DNA of 64,000 nt, taken from NCBI RefSeq assembly GCF_001984055.1, contig NZ_LYVO01000004.1, positions 62,001 to 126,000 of the forward strand, in the 5' to 3' direction. The notes under the pieces were generated by a model that saw only the letters and a program-made list of their open reading frames with translations, searched no databases and was not told the DNA's origin. The translations under genes were made by a program, and so were the position numbers. Origin of the DNA: Variovorax sp. KK3 (lineage in GTDB: Bacteria > Pseudomonadota > Gammaproteobacteria > Burkholderiales > Burkholderiaceae_C). Of the stretch, positions 1 to 8,459 are shown in pieces (position 1 is the first letter of the stretch; each line of letters starts with the position of its first letter).

Positions 1-392
1 AGGCAGTTGTAGTCGCCCTCGCCGTATTGCAGCAGCAGCGGCGTGGGGCGCGCCTGCCCGGCCGCGTGGCAGCGCGCCAGAAAGTCGGCATGCTCCGGCG
101 GGTAGCGCACCTCGATGCCCATGATCTCGTTCCATCGGTTCGCGATCGGCGCGAGCTCCGCGTACATCTGCTCGCGCAACCCGGCCAGCCGCTCGGGCAG
201 CGGGTAGTCGAAGTACTTGTACTCGCCGCGGCCGAAGCCGTGGCGCTCCATCAGCACCCGGCTGCGGAAGAACGGGTCGCGCGGGTACAGCGATGCAAGG
301 GCTTCGCATTCCGCACGGGTCAGCAGACCCTCGATGAGTGCGCTGCCCTCCGCATCGAGATCCTGCGCCATGCGGTCCCGGTCGATGATCAT
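1..392 (-). CDS. 2OG-Fe(II) oxygenase, Oxygenase-NA family (partial, C-terminus beyond window)
   Basis: About 130 N-terminal residues are visible; the gene runs off the left edge. The protein begins MIIDRDRMAQDLDAEGSALI and the last visible residues, LLLQYGEGDYNCL, resemble the segment just before the iron-binding His-x-Asp pair in the family annotated as oxygenases acting on damaged DNA (Oxygenase-NA, COG3826-like). The ATG overlaps the ada stop codon as ATGA at 389-392, so the gene is translationally coupled to ada and very likely co-transcribed. This context supports a role in alkylation repair. The iron ligands lie outside the window, so activity cannot be judged. Family assignment is from remembered motifs. 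Confidence 0.75.
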   Translation of the reverse strand, partial: MIIDRDRMAQDLDAEGSALIEGLLTRAECEALASLYPRDPFFRSRVLMERHGFGRGEYKYFDYPLPERLAGLREQMYAELAPIANRWNEIMGIEVRYPPEHADFLARCHAAGQARPTPLLLQYGEGDYNC

Positions 393-1474
393 GCGCGCCG
401 GGCCTCGCGCGTCAGCAGATCGCTCTTGCGCTCCACGCCCCAGCGATAGCCCGACAGGCCACCGTCGCTGCGCACCACGCGATGGCAAGGTATCGCCACC
501 GCCAGCGTGTTGGCGCCGCAGGCCTGGGCCACGGCGCGCACCGACTTCGGACTGCCGATGCGCTGCGCGATCTCGGCATAGCTCGCCGTGCTGCCCGACG
601 GGATGTCGCGCAGCGCCTGCCATACGCGCTGCTGGAACGCCGTGCCGCGCACGTCCAGCGGCAGATCGAGCCCCACGCCGGGCGCTTCGACGAAGCCGAC
701 CACCTGCGCCACCAGTCGCGCGAAGTCGGGGTCGTCGCCCATCAGCCGCGCACGCGGAAAGCGGTCTTGCAGCTCGCGCGCAAGCACATCGGGATCGTCG
801 CCCAGGGCGATCGCGCAGACGCCGCGATCACTGCGCGCCACCAGGATCGCGCCGAGCGCGCACTGGCCGATGGCGAAGCGGATCTCCGTTTCGGCGCCGC
901 CTTCGCGGAAGCGGGTCGGCGTCATGCCCAGCACGTCGTTCGAGCCTTCGTAGAAGCGGCCGTTCGAGTTGTAGCCCGCGTCGTAGATCGCATCGGTCAC
1001 CGTGTCGCTGCGCGTCAGCGCCTCGCGCACGCGCTTCGCCCTATGCGCGGCCGCATAGGCCTTGGGCGTGAGCCCCGTGACCTCCTTGAAGACGCGGTGC
1101 AGGTGATAGCTGCTCATGCCTGCGCGCTCCGCCAGCGCATCGAGCGTTGGCGCTTCGTCCGCGTTTTCGATGTGGCGGCAGAGCTCGGCCACCTGCGCCG
1201 CCTGCTGCACTTGACGCGTCGGCTGGTCGGGCTTGCAGCGCTTGCACGGACGAAAGCCCGCGCGCTCCGCATCGGCTGCCGTCGCATGGAAGTCCACGTT
1301 CTCCGGCCGCGGCTGGCGCGCACCGCACGACGGCCTGCAATACACACCCGTGCTGCGCACCGAATAGAAGAACAGGCCATCGGCCGCGGCGTCGCGTGCC
1401 ACCACGGCGGACCAGCGCGAATCGCCGGTCGTTTGCACGGCACGCATTTCGTGGGGGTTGCTCATCATGTTCAT
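389..1474 (-). CDS. ada: Bifunctional Ada: methyl-DNA repair methyltransferase and transcriptional activator
   Basis: The protein has 361 residues. The start at 1474 (MNMMSNPHEM) is chosen over an upstream ATG at 1549 because GAAAGGA sits just before it. Domain order is the N-terminal Zn/methylphosphotriester domain with Cys46, Cys50, Cys77 and Cys80 (same spacing as Cys38/42/69/72 of E. coli Ada, Cys46 being the predicted methyl acceptor), an AraC-type helix-turn-helix, and a C-terminal O6-methylguanine methyltransferase domain with the active-site motif PCHRVV (Cys330). Ada transfers methyl groups irreversibly to itself and, once methylated on the N-terminal Cys, activates its own promoter. 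A matching Ada box lies upstream at 1558-1570. A DNA-damage oxygenase follows with a 4-bp overlap. Confidence 0.95.
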   Translation of the reverse strand: MNMMSNPHEMRAVQTTGDSRWSAVVARDAAADGLFFYSVRSTGVYCRPSCGARQPRPENVDFHATAADAERAGFRPCKRCKPDQPTRQVQQAAQVAELCRHIENADEAPTLDALAERAGMSSYHLHRVFKEVTGLTPKAYAAAHRAKRVREALTRSDTVTDAIYDAGYNSNGRFYEGSNDVLGMTPTRFREGGAETEIRFAIGQCALGAILVARSDRGVCAIALGDDPDVLARELQDRFPRARLMGDDPDFARLVAQVVGFVEAPGVGLDLPLDVRGTAFQQRVWQALRDIPSGSTASYAEIAQRIGSPKSVRAVAQACGANTLAVAIPCHRVVRSDGGLSGYRWGVERKSDLLTREARRA

Positions 1475-1557
1475 TGCCAATCCTTTCGGCCTTGCCGGCC
1501 CTTCGTGAATCGATGGGTCGACTGTAGGCATCGGGCCTTGCACTGGCACTCCGGCTC

Positions 1558-1570
1558 TTGCTTTCGAATT
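1558..1570 (-). promoter_or_regulatory. Ada box upstream of ada
   Basis: On the minus strand the sequence is AAT-TCGAAA-GCAA, matching the E. coli Ada box layout of an AAT A-box, 6 nt, then a GCAA B-box. A TACAGT -10-like hexamer lies downstream at 1521-1526, which would put the box about 44-56 bp before the start of transcription. That distance suits activation by methylated Ada. Seen by eye and not tested for chance occurrence. Confidence 0.6.
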
Positions 1571-1658
1571 CGATCGTAGGACAAGCCGGACAACGACGTG
1601 CCGGCTCGCGCCATCGGCCTACGGGCCCCGGCCGCGGGCTTCGCTACCATCTTGGCCG

Positions 1659-3254
1659 ATGATCGACCGACGCTCACTCCTGACCGCCGGCGGTGCCTCC
1701 ATGGCGCTCGCCGCACTCGGATTCCCTGCAGATGCCATTGCGGCCGACGGAATCAAGCTCAGCCAGCCCCGACCTTTCTCTTTCGAACGTCTTGTTACCG
1801 AGGCCAAGACGCTGAGCTCACGGCCTTTCGTGGCCGACACCTCGCTGCCGGCCGACGTGCTGCAACGCATCGACTACGACGCGCACGGCAAGATCAAATA
1901 CAACCCCCATCTGGCCGTGTTCAAGGACGGACCGGGCCAGTACCCCGTCACCTTCTTCCACCTGGGCCGCTACTTCCAGACACCGGTCCACATGTTCGTC
2001 ACCGAGAGCGCGGGCGGCGATGGCTTCGCGCGCGAAATCCTCTACGACAGCGCCTACTTCAGCATGCCCGCCGACAGCCCCGGGCGGCAGCTGCGCGACG
2101 GTGCGGGCTTCGCCGGCTTCCGCCTGCAGGAAAGCCGCCTGGGCGACCAGAAGAAGCTGGCCTGGCAGACCAACGACTGGGTCGCTTTTCTCGGCGCCTC
2201 GTACTTCCGCGCCATCGGCGAGCTTTACCAGTACGGCCTGTCGGCCCGCGGCATCGCGCTCGACGCGGCCATGCCCGACCGCGCCGAGGAATTCCCCAAC
2301 TTCACCCGCTTCTACTTCGAGCCGCCGGCCACGCCCGAGACCAACACCATGACGGTGTACGCCCTGCTCGAAGGCCCCAGCATCACGGGCGCCTTCAAGT
2401 TCGTCATGCAGCGCACCCGCGCTGTCGTGATGGACATCGAGGCGCGCCTCTTCCTGCGGCGCGACGTCGGCCGCTTCGGCCTGGTGCCGCTGACGTCGAT
2501 GTATTGGTATTCGGAGAGCAAGCCCACCGGCATCGACTGGCGCCCCGAGGTGCACGATTCCGACGGCCTGGCCATCTGGACCGGTGGTGGCGAGCGCATC
2601 TGGCGCCCACTGAACAACCCCACACAGACACGCGCATCGGCCTTCAGCGACACCCGCCCGCGCGGCTTCGGCCTGCTGCAGCGCGACCGCAATTTCGACC
2701 ACTACCAGGACGGCGTGTTCTACGAAAAGCGGCCGAGCTTGTGGGTCGAGCCGCTGGGCGACTGGGGCGAAGGCTCGGTGCAACTCGTCGAGATCCCGAC
2801 CGACGACGAGATCCACGACAACATCCTGGCCTGCTGGGTGCCCAAGGCACCGGCGACTGCCGGCAGCAGCTATTCGCTGAAGTACCGCCTGCATTGGACC
2901 GACCAAGAGCCCTTTCCTTCGCCCCTCGCCCGCTGCATCGCCACCCGCCTGGGCCGCGGCGGCCAGCCCGGCACGCAACGGCCGCAGGGCGTGCGCAAGT
3001 TCATGGTCGAGTTCCTCGGCAAGCCGCTCGAGTCGATTCCCTTCGGCGTCAAACCCGAACTGGTGCTCACCGCCTCGCGCGGCAAGTTCTCCTATGTGTT
3101 CTCCGAGGCCGTGCCCAACGGCGTGCCGGGCCACTGGCGCGCGCAGTTCGACTTCACGGCCGAGGGCGCGGAGCCGGTGGACATGCGGCTCTACATGAAG
3201 AACGGGGACCAGACGTTGACGGAGACTTGGCTGTATCAGTATCAGCCGGGGTGA
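1659..3254 (+). CDS. opgD: Glucan biosynthesis protein D (periplasmic, Tat-exported)
   Basis: The 531-residue protein belongs to the MdoG/OpgG-OpgD family, which shapes the backbone of osmoregulated periplasmic glucans. It begins MIDRRSLLTAGGASMALAAL, a twin-arginine-type signal as expected for OpgD rather than OpgG. The body carries family features such as SYFRAIGELYQYGLSARGIA and a long beta-sandwich-like C-terminal half (from about residue 400) that runs to the end without truncation. It stands alone: ada is divergent upstream and the lectin island converges downstream. The opgH glucosyltransferase normally paired with OpgG is not in the window. Confidence 0.9.
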   Translation: MIDRRSLLTAGGASMALAALGFPADAIAADGIKLSQPRPFSFERLVTEAKTLSSRPFVADTSLPADVLQRIDYDAHGKIKYNPHLAVFKDGPGQYPVTFFHLGRYFQTPVHMFVTESAGGDGFAREILYDSAYFSMPADSPGRQLRDGAGFAGFRLQESRLGDQKKLAWQTNDWVAFLGASYFRAIGELYQYGLSARGIALDAAMPDRAEEFPNFTRFYFEPPATPETNTMTVYALLEGPSITGAFKFVMQRTRAVVMDIEARLFLRRDVGRFGLVPLTSMYWYSESKPTGIDWRPEVHDSDGLAIWTGGGERIWRPLNNPTQTRASAFSDTRPRGFGLLQRDRNFDHYQDGVFYEKRPSLWVEPLGDWGEGSVQLVEIPTDDEIHDNILACWVPKAPATAGSSYSLKYRLHWTDQEPFPSPLARCIATRLGRGGQPGTQRPQGVRKFMVEFLGKPLESIPFGVKPELVLTASRGKFSYVFSEAVPNGVPGHWRAQFDFTAEGAEPVDMRLYMKNGDQTLTETWLYQYQPG

Positions 3255-3271
3255 GCCGCGTCGGCGCTTGG

Positions 3272-3487
3272 CTATCGAGGTAGCTGCTGCGGGCCCGGTA
3301 CGGGGCCTGTCGGCATCGTGAAGATTGGCTTCGGTGCAGCCGGCGGCGGATACTTCATGCGCGACTCGATCATTCTTGAATCGTCCGCCATGTCAGTGTT
3401 TGCTGGATGCTGACCGGCATAGTGCCGGACCAATCCGGCAAGATTTTGGACCTTCGATTCCGGCAGCACATTGGCCAGCATCGGCAT
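3272..3487 (-). pseudogene. Decayed 3' fragment of a paralogue of the neighbouring 403-aa gene
   Basis: The 71-residue reading frame is not an independent gene by appearance. It aligns along its whole length with the last ~80 residues of the protein at 3546-4757: YAGQHPANTDM versus YAGQHPNNGHV, then ESRMKYPPPAAPKPIFTMP versus RARMNTPPPVIPKPVFTMP, then GPVPGPQ in both. An in-frame stop (TAA, minus strand) lies about ten codons upstream of the first ATG and no 5' part of the paralogue is visible. I read it as the remnant of a tandem duplication whose 5' part was lost. A short functional peptide cannot be excluded. Confidence 0.7.
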
Positions 3488-3545
3488 CGGTGCCCACGCG
3501 ATTGGACGAACTTATGCAGCTACCGCTTTTTTTCATCGAGTTGAA

Positions 3546-4757
3546 TCATGGATGCTGTCCTGGCACCGTCCCGGGCGCCTGAAGTATCGGTTGCGGACCC
3601 GGAACTGGGCCGACGGGCATGGTGAACACCGGCTTCGGAATGACGGGCGGCGGCGTGTTCATGCGAGCCCTGATTTCCTGTGCAATCTCTTTCACATGGC
3701 CGTTGTTCGGGTGCTGGCCGGCGTAGCTTTCAGCGATGACCGCCAGTTGTTGAACTGGCGAGTCAGGCTTGGCAGAGGCGAGAAGGTGCACAGCCTCTGG
3801 AGAAGATAGGTACGCGACGACCTTTCGCGCATCCGTGCCTTGTTCGCTCAATCTGGCCAAAATGATGTCGTCTACGCTGCGCCCTGTTTTCTGACTTTCA
3901 ATAGTGGCACTGGCTCGTATCCATGTTCTGTAGCGAAGAGCATCTGTCAAGCCGTACAAGCCAACGCTGGTCGAAAATTCAGGCTCAGTAGCGCGCAGCA
4001 ATTCCGCCATATCTTCGGAAGACCTCAAAAATGATGCGGCATTGAATTCCTTGCCGGTGTTGAGCGCGTCTGCCAAGATGTCTGACGCGAGTCGATTGGA
4101 CGCCGTCCTGATTTCTGCGAGAAACTCCTTTTGCTTCTCAGGCGGTGCACTAGTGACCAAATGAGCCAATGCGCGAAAATATGATTCGCTCTCCAAAGCG
4201 CCGCTTTTTAAAGCCTGCTTAAGTACAATTTCCGTTCCCGGCATATACTCCAAGCCTGCGTAAGCGACGGCCGCGTTATGTGCGATTTGCTTGTTTGAAT
4301 CGGAAGCAAGAATTTTGAGTTCGAGTGCGATATCCTGATTGGCGCCCGTCGTATTCTCGCGGTTATACAAGCCATACAAAATGACGGCCATCGAAATTTT
4401 TTCATCAGGGCTCAAGCGCCCGCTCCGCAAAAGATCCAATGCCAAGGTAGCGGACTGAGGCGTAGCGGCTAATCCTTTTGCATAGATGTTGTCCAAGGCA
4501 AGACGACCCGCAACTCCCGGTGTCGGGACATAGGAGCGCAGCGGATTGCGCTCGTCTGCTATTGCTGCAGCCGCCGCCAATTTTTCCCGGTATTGCGCGG
4601 CGCCATCGGTGGCATGAGCAGCAAGCGATTGGGTGCTGAAATTCGCCTCCATCGTGTCCACGCCAGACGCGGGCACGGCTGACAAAGAGCCGTAGACCAA
4701 GGCTCCAATTACCAAGAAACCGATTAATCCAGAACACGCCCAATAAATTCTTTTCAT
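3546..4757 (-). CDS. Membrane-anchored periplasmic protein of unknown function (partner of the lectin protein)
   Basis: The 403-residue protein matches no family I recognise. It starts MKRIYWACSGLIGFLVIGAL, a single N-terminal membrane helix or uncleaved signal, and the rest is largely helical and HEAT-like in texture (repeated short amphipathic helices rich in Ala/Leu between about residues 90 and 340). The C-terminus is proline-rich (PPPVIPKPVFTMPVGPVPGP). It begins 6 bp after the lectin-domain gene, so the two form an operon. Base composition is visibly more AT-rich than the flanks, suggesting horizontal acquisition. A decayed copy of its 3' end lies just downstream. A periplasmic inhibitor or immunity role is a guess from context only. 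Confidence 0.75.
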   Translation of the reverse strand: MKRIYWACSGLIGFLVIGALVYGSLSAVPASGVDTMEANFSTQSLAAHATDGAAQYREKLAAAAAIADERNPLRSYVPTPGVAGRLALDNIYAKGLAATPQSATLALDLLRSGRLSPDEKISMAVILYGLYNRENTTGANQDIALELKILASDSNKQIAHNAAVAYAGLEYMPGTEIVLKQALKSGALESESYFRALAHLVTSAPPEKQKEFLAEIRTASNRLASDILADALNTGKEFNAASFLRSSEDMAELLRATEPEFSTSVGLYGLTDALRYRTWIRASATIESQKTGRSVDDIILARLSEQGTDARKVVAYLSSPEAVHLLASAKPDSPVQQLAVIAESYAGQHPNNGHVKEIAQEIRARMNTPPPVIPKPVFTMPVGPVPGPQPILQAPGTVPGQHP

Positions 4758-4763
4758 TTTGAT

Positions 4764-5903
4764 TCAACCTCTAAAATTCTTGAGCAACTGAAACGCGATC
4801 GTAGGTAGAACTTTCACTTTTAGTACGGTGTCTCTGAAGTTGATCCATCTGTCAACAGCGGGCGCTATGGATACATATTTGCCCGTCGCATCGGTGTAAA
4901 CGGACCCGTAAAGATCATAGATGTCGAGCACGAATGTATCGCAGCGATAAGTCCCGACCCTCAGTGGATAGCTGTCTCGCTTGGGCAACGACGGGACCGA
5001 CTTGTCCGACAGCGTGTAGAACGATCCCAATTGATATATCTGACGTGCGCGGGCGACCATCGCCTCGCGACTGCTAAGCACTTGATTTCTTGCGCCTTCA
5101 CTGCAGTTCGTTTCATAACATCCGAGCAGGTAGAAAAACGGGATGCTCGGTGACGCGGTACCCCAATATGCCTGCGGGCCTTGCGCCGCCACCTTCTTCT
5201 TGAAGCTTGAGAGCGATGTGTACTGAACTACCAGCGGTTCATTCATGACCTCGTAAAGATTTAAGCCATCAGAAAAAGCAATGTGCCCAAGCGATTGAAC
5301 AATACCATTCGAGGACACCAATTCCCTTCCAACAACGTCCCCTGGATTTTTCGGGTCAGGCTTGTTGAGGTCCGGATCTGGTCCCGTACCCCAAAGCGCG
5401 CGCCCATCCGCCGCGACCACAACGAGATTTCCATCGTCCTGCGATCTCATATAAGCGCCTGGATTACCTGCCGTCGCCGAGTACCACGTCGGGTAAGTCC
5501 GGAGTCCTTGCGGCTTCGCATATCCGCCCCCCTTCGTCGGTGGTACGTGCGGCGGAGTGAAGTAGGTCACCGCATTACCGTCACCCTGCATCGCAAGAAT
5601 GGACCCAGGACTCCCCGCCGTGTTGCTGTGCCACCGCACCGCGCCATCGCTGACGCGGTAATGCACGAGGTTGCCGTCGCCTTGCATCACCAACAGGTAC
5701 TGACCGTTGTCCGAGTAGATGCCCTGCCCTGGCGCCAGACCCTGGCCAGAAGGGAGGTTTGCGGCGCTGACCCATGCCGCATAGCACGCCAGCAAGCCCG
5801 CAAGAAGCGTCTTGACGAATGCACTTGGGAGTGTGCCCGCATCAACGCGGGTGCCGACGGGCGCCGCTCTGCCGGCAAATGCAAATAAATTAAGTTTCGC
5901 CAT
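4764..5903 (-). CDS. Exported bulb-type (mannose-binding) lectin protein with a possible permuted NlpC/P60-like domain
   Basis: The protein has 379 residues from the ATG at 5903, chosen over the ATG at 5957 because AAAGGAGG lies directly upstream. Residues 1-48 form a long signal peptide (hydrophobic core LLAGLLACYAAWVSA). Residues ~49-175 hold the lectin repeats QGDGNLVHY (75-82), QGDGNAVTY (106-114) and QDDGNLVVV (155-163), close to the bulb-lectin signature QxDxNxVxY. The remainder contains PGDVVGRELV, GHIAFSDG (His207) and YRCDTFVLDIY (Cys321). That His-before-Cys order resembles permuted papain-like hydrolases of the YiiX/NlpC-P60 group. The lectin part is clear; the hydrolase part is inference. 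It is the first gene of a two-gene AT-rich operon. Confidence 0.75.
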   Translation of the reverse strand: MAKLNLFAFAGRAAPVGTRVDAGTLPSAFVKTLLAGLLACYAAWVSAANLPSGQGLAPGQGIYSDNGQYLLVMQGDGNLVHYRVSDGAVRWHSNTAGSPGSILAMQGDGNAVTYFTPPHVPPTKGGGYAKPQGLRTYPTWYSATAGNPGAYMRSQDDGNLVVVAADGRALWGTGPDPDLNKPDPKNPGDVVGRELVSSNGIVQSLGHIAFSDGLNLYEVMNEPLVVQYTSLSSFKKKVAAQGPQAYWGTASPSIPFFYLLGCYETNCSEGARNQVLSSREAMVARARQIYQLGSFYTLSDKSVPSLPKRDSYPLRVGTYRCDTFVLDIYDLYGSVYTDATGKYVSIAPAVDRWINFRDTVLKVKVLPTIAFQLLKNFRG

Positions 5904-6134
5904 GAATTCCTCCTTTAAAGGCGTCGTTTTTGGAGGAAGCAAGGATATCGAGATCAATTACCTCAAATAGAAGACTTAAGTTACGCAGCTTCTTCGCAGT
6001 TCAGTCTGTTAAAGCCGAATTGATTAATTCTTTCTGTAGTTGCCGCCCGATTTCGCCTCAGAGCGGCGAATGTCACGGCCCCGTCACCCATTCGCGGCAT
6101 CGTCGGGCGCTTTGTCACAACAACGCTTCGCACC

Positions 6135-7490
6135 ATGCAGCGCATCGCTTCCTTCTCTCTTCTCGCCATCGCCGCAGCCGCCCTGGCCGGCAACCCTGCT
6201 GCAGCGCAGACGGCCTACACCGCCACGCTTGCAGGCCATGCGCTCCTGCCGGCACGCACCTTCATCCCCGCGCCAAAGGACGCGCCCGCCGACCTGCAGG
6301 TCAGTGGCAAGTTCACGACGGGCAAGCGCGTCGAAGCCATCGGCAGCGTCGAAGGCCAATCGGGCGGTCGTGGCACCGGCGTGTCGCTGCCCTTCAAGGG
6401 CCAGCCGATCCAGGGCCAGTCGGGCATCAAGAAGATGAGCGACGGCAGCTTCTGGGTGCTCACCGACAACGGAGCCGGCGCGAAGGCCAATTCGCCTGAC
6501 TTCATGCTCTACCTGAACCACTACAAGGTGGACTTCAAGAGCGGCAAATACGACCGGCTGGGCACGGTGTTCCTGCACGACCCGGACAAGAAGGTGCCTT
6601 TCCGGATCGTCCAGGAAGGCACGAAGCAGCGTTACCTCACGGGGTCCGATTTCGACCCCGAGAGCTTTCAGTTCGCCGGCGGCGCGCTGTGGATCGGCGA
6701 GGAATTCGGGCCCTACCTGATAAAGGCCGACCTCAAGGGCAAGGTGTTGGCCGTCTTCGAGACACAGGTCGACGGCAAGACAGTGCGCTCGCCCGATCAC
6801 CCGGCCGTGACCACGCCGGGCGCTCCCGGCGGCGCGGTGGACTTCCAGGTGAAACGCTCCAAGGGCTTCGAGGGCATGGCGTCGTCCAAGGACGGAAGCA
6901 AGCTCTACGCGCTGCTCGAAGGCCCGGTGTGGAACGCCGAAGCCCAGGACTACGAGCGCGTCGACGGCAAGGAGGCGCTGCGGGTGCTGGAGTTCGACGT
7001 CGCCAGCGAAAAATGGACCGGCCGCCACTGGAAGTACCCGCTCGAAGCCAAGGGCCACGCCATCGGCGACTTCAACATGATCGACGGCACCACCGGCCTG
7101 GTGATCGAACGCGACAACGGCGAAGGCACGCCCGATAAGGCCTGCCCCGAAGGCCAGAAGCGCGCCGACTGCTTCCATGACCTCGCGAAGTTCAAGCGCG
7201 TCTACAAGATCGAGATGAGCGACGCCAACGTGGGCCAGTCCGTACGCAAGGTCGGCTACATCGACCTGCTGCAGATCGCCGACCCGCAGAAGCTGTCACG
7301 CAAGCCGACGGTCGAGGGCGTGCTGAGCTTCCCCTTCTTCACGATCGAGAACGTCGACGTGGTGGACGCCACCCACATCGTGGTGGGCAACGACAACAAC
7401 CTGCCCTTCTCGAGCAGCCGCGAGCCGAACCGGGCGGACGACAACGAACTGGTGTTGCTGGAAGTGGGGGAGCTTCTGCGGGCCAAGTAA
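6135..7490 (+). CDS. Esterase-like protein of the phytase-like family (exported)
   Basis: The 451-residue protein starts with a clear Sec signal peptide (MQRIASFSLLAIAAAALAGN, cleavage near AAAQT). The mature part looks like the phytase-like beta-propeller family (esterase-like activity of phytase), with motifs such as GQSGIKKMSDGSFWVLTDNG, GGALWIGEEFGPYL and NNLPFSSSREPNRADDNEL. Members are periplasmic or secreted phosphoesterases, mostly untested. It is monocistronic, divergent from the lectin operon across an AT-rich 231-bp gap (5904-6134) in which I see no firm regulatory element. Substrate is unknown. Confidence 0.85.
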   Translation: MQRIASFSLLAIAAAALAGNPAAAQTAYTATLAGHALLPARTFIPAPKDAPADLQVSGKFTTGKRVEAIGSVEGQSGGRGTGVSLPFKGQPIQGQSGIKKMSDGSFWVLTDNGAGAKANSPDFMLYLNHYKVDFKSGKYDRLGTVFLHDPDKKVPFRIVQEGTKQRYLTGSDFDPESFQFAGGALWIGEEFGPYLIKADLKGKVLAVFETQVDGKTVRSPDHPAVTTPGAPGGAVDFQVKRSKGFEGMASSKDGSKLYALLEGPVWNAEAQDYERVDGKEALRVLEFDVASEKWTGRHWKYPLEAKGHAIGDFNMIDGTTGLVIERDNGEGTPDKACPEGQKRADCFHDLAKFKRVYKIEMSDANVGQSVRKVGYIDLLQIADPQKLSRKPTVEGVLSFPFFTIENVDVVDATHIVVGNDNNLPFSSSREPNRADDNELVLLEVGELLRAK

Positions 7491-7667
7491 GCCCATCGCC
7501 GGGGCCGGCGCACGGCCGGCCGCCGTTGCGCTCAAAGATGCGTTGGCGCGGCCAGCGCCTGGATTGTTAGCGAATCGCGAATTCTGGGATGCCCTGCAGC
7601 ATCTTGGTCGATGTGGATGCGGTGCCCAAACTCCAGGGCATCGCAACTCACCACATCGGACCACAGC

Positions 7668-8420
7668 ATGACCCAGAAACTCTCGGACAAGATCGCCCTC
7701 GTCACCGGCGGCAGCAGCGGCATCGGCCTGGCCACCGCGCAGCGCTTCGTCGCTGAAGGCGCACGCGTCTTCATCACCGGCCGGCGCCAGGCCGAGCTCG
7801 ATGCCGCCGTCAAGGCGATCGGCCCGCAAGCCACAGGCATTCGCAGCGACGTCGCGAACCTGGCCGACCTCGATCGCGTCTACGACACCATCCGCCAGCA
7901 GGCCGGCAAGCTCGACGTGCTGTTCGCCAATGCGGGTGGCGGCAGCGTCGCACCGCTGGGCGACATCAGCGAAGAGCACTTCGACAAGATCTTCGACACC
8001 AACGTGCGCGGCCTGCTCTTCACCGTGCAGAAGGCGCTGCCGTTGATGGGCAAGGGCAGCACCATCGTGCTGAATGCCTCGATCACCTCGATCAAGGGCA
8101 ACCCCGCATTCAGCGTGTACAGCGCCAGCAAGGCGGCAGTGCGCAGCTTCGCGCGCAGCTGGACGATCGACCTCAAGGAGCGAGGCATTCGCGTGAACGC
8201 AGTCAGCCCCGGCGTGGTGCCGACGCCGGCCTACGACCTGCTGGGCCTCGACAAGGAACAGCTCAAGGGCTTCGTGGACGCACAGGCCCAGACCATTCCA
8301 CTGGGCCGCGTGGGCACGCCCGACGAAATTGCCAAGGCGGTGGTCTTCCTGGCCTCGGACGACAGCAGCTTCGTCAACGGTATCGAGCTGTTCGTCGACG
8401 GCGGCTCGGCCCAGATCTGA
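7668..8420 (+). CDS. SDR family NAD(P)-dependent oxidoreductase
   Basis: The 250-residue protein is a classical short-chain dehydrogenase. It has the TGGSSGIG cofactor motif near residue 14, NAGG near residue 90, catalytic Ser in LNASITSIK, and YSASKAA with the catalytic Tyr and Lys. The C-terminus ends with the typical FVDGGSAQI. The N-terminal TGGSSGIG followed by ITGRRQ (an Arg after the second strand) suggests NADPH preference. The ATG at 7668 is preferred to one at 7611 because the classical fold starts there. No neighbour points to a substrate. Confidence 0.9.
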   Translation: MTQKLSDKIALVTGGSSGIGLATAQRFVAEGARVFITGRRQAELDAAVKAIGPQATGIRSDVANLADLDRVYDTIRQQAGKLDVLFANAGGGSVAPLGDISEEHFDKIFDTNVRGLLFTVQKALPLMGKGSTIVLNASITSIKGNPAFSVYSASKAAVRSFARSWTIDLKERGIRVNAVSPGVVPTPAYDLLGLDKEQLKGFVDAQAQTIPLGRVGTPDEIAKAVVFLASDDSSFVNGIELFVDGGSAQI

Positions 8421-8459
8421 TCCCTGATCCCTGATCTCTGATCCGGGCCAGCCAGGCCA

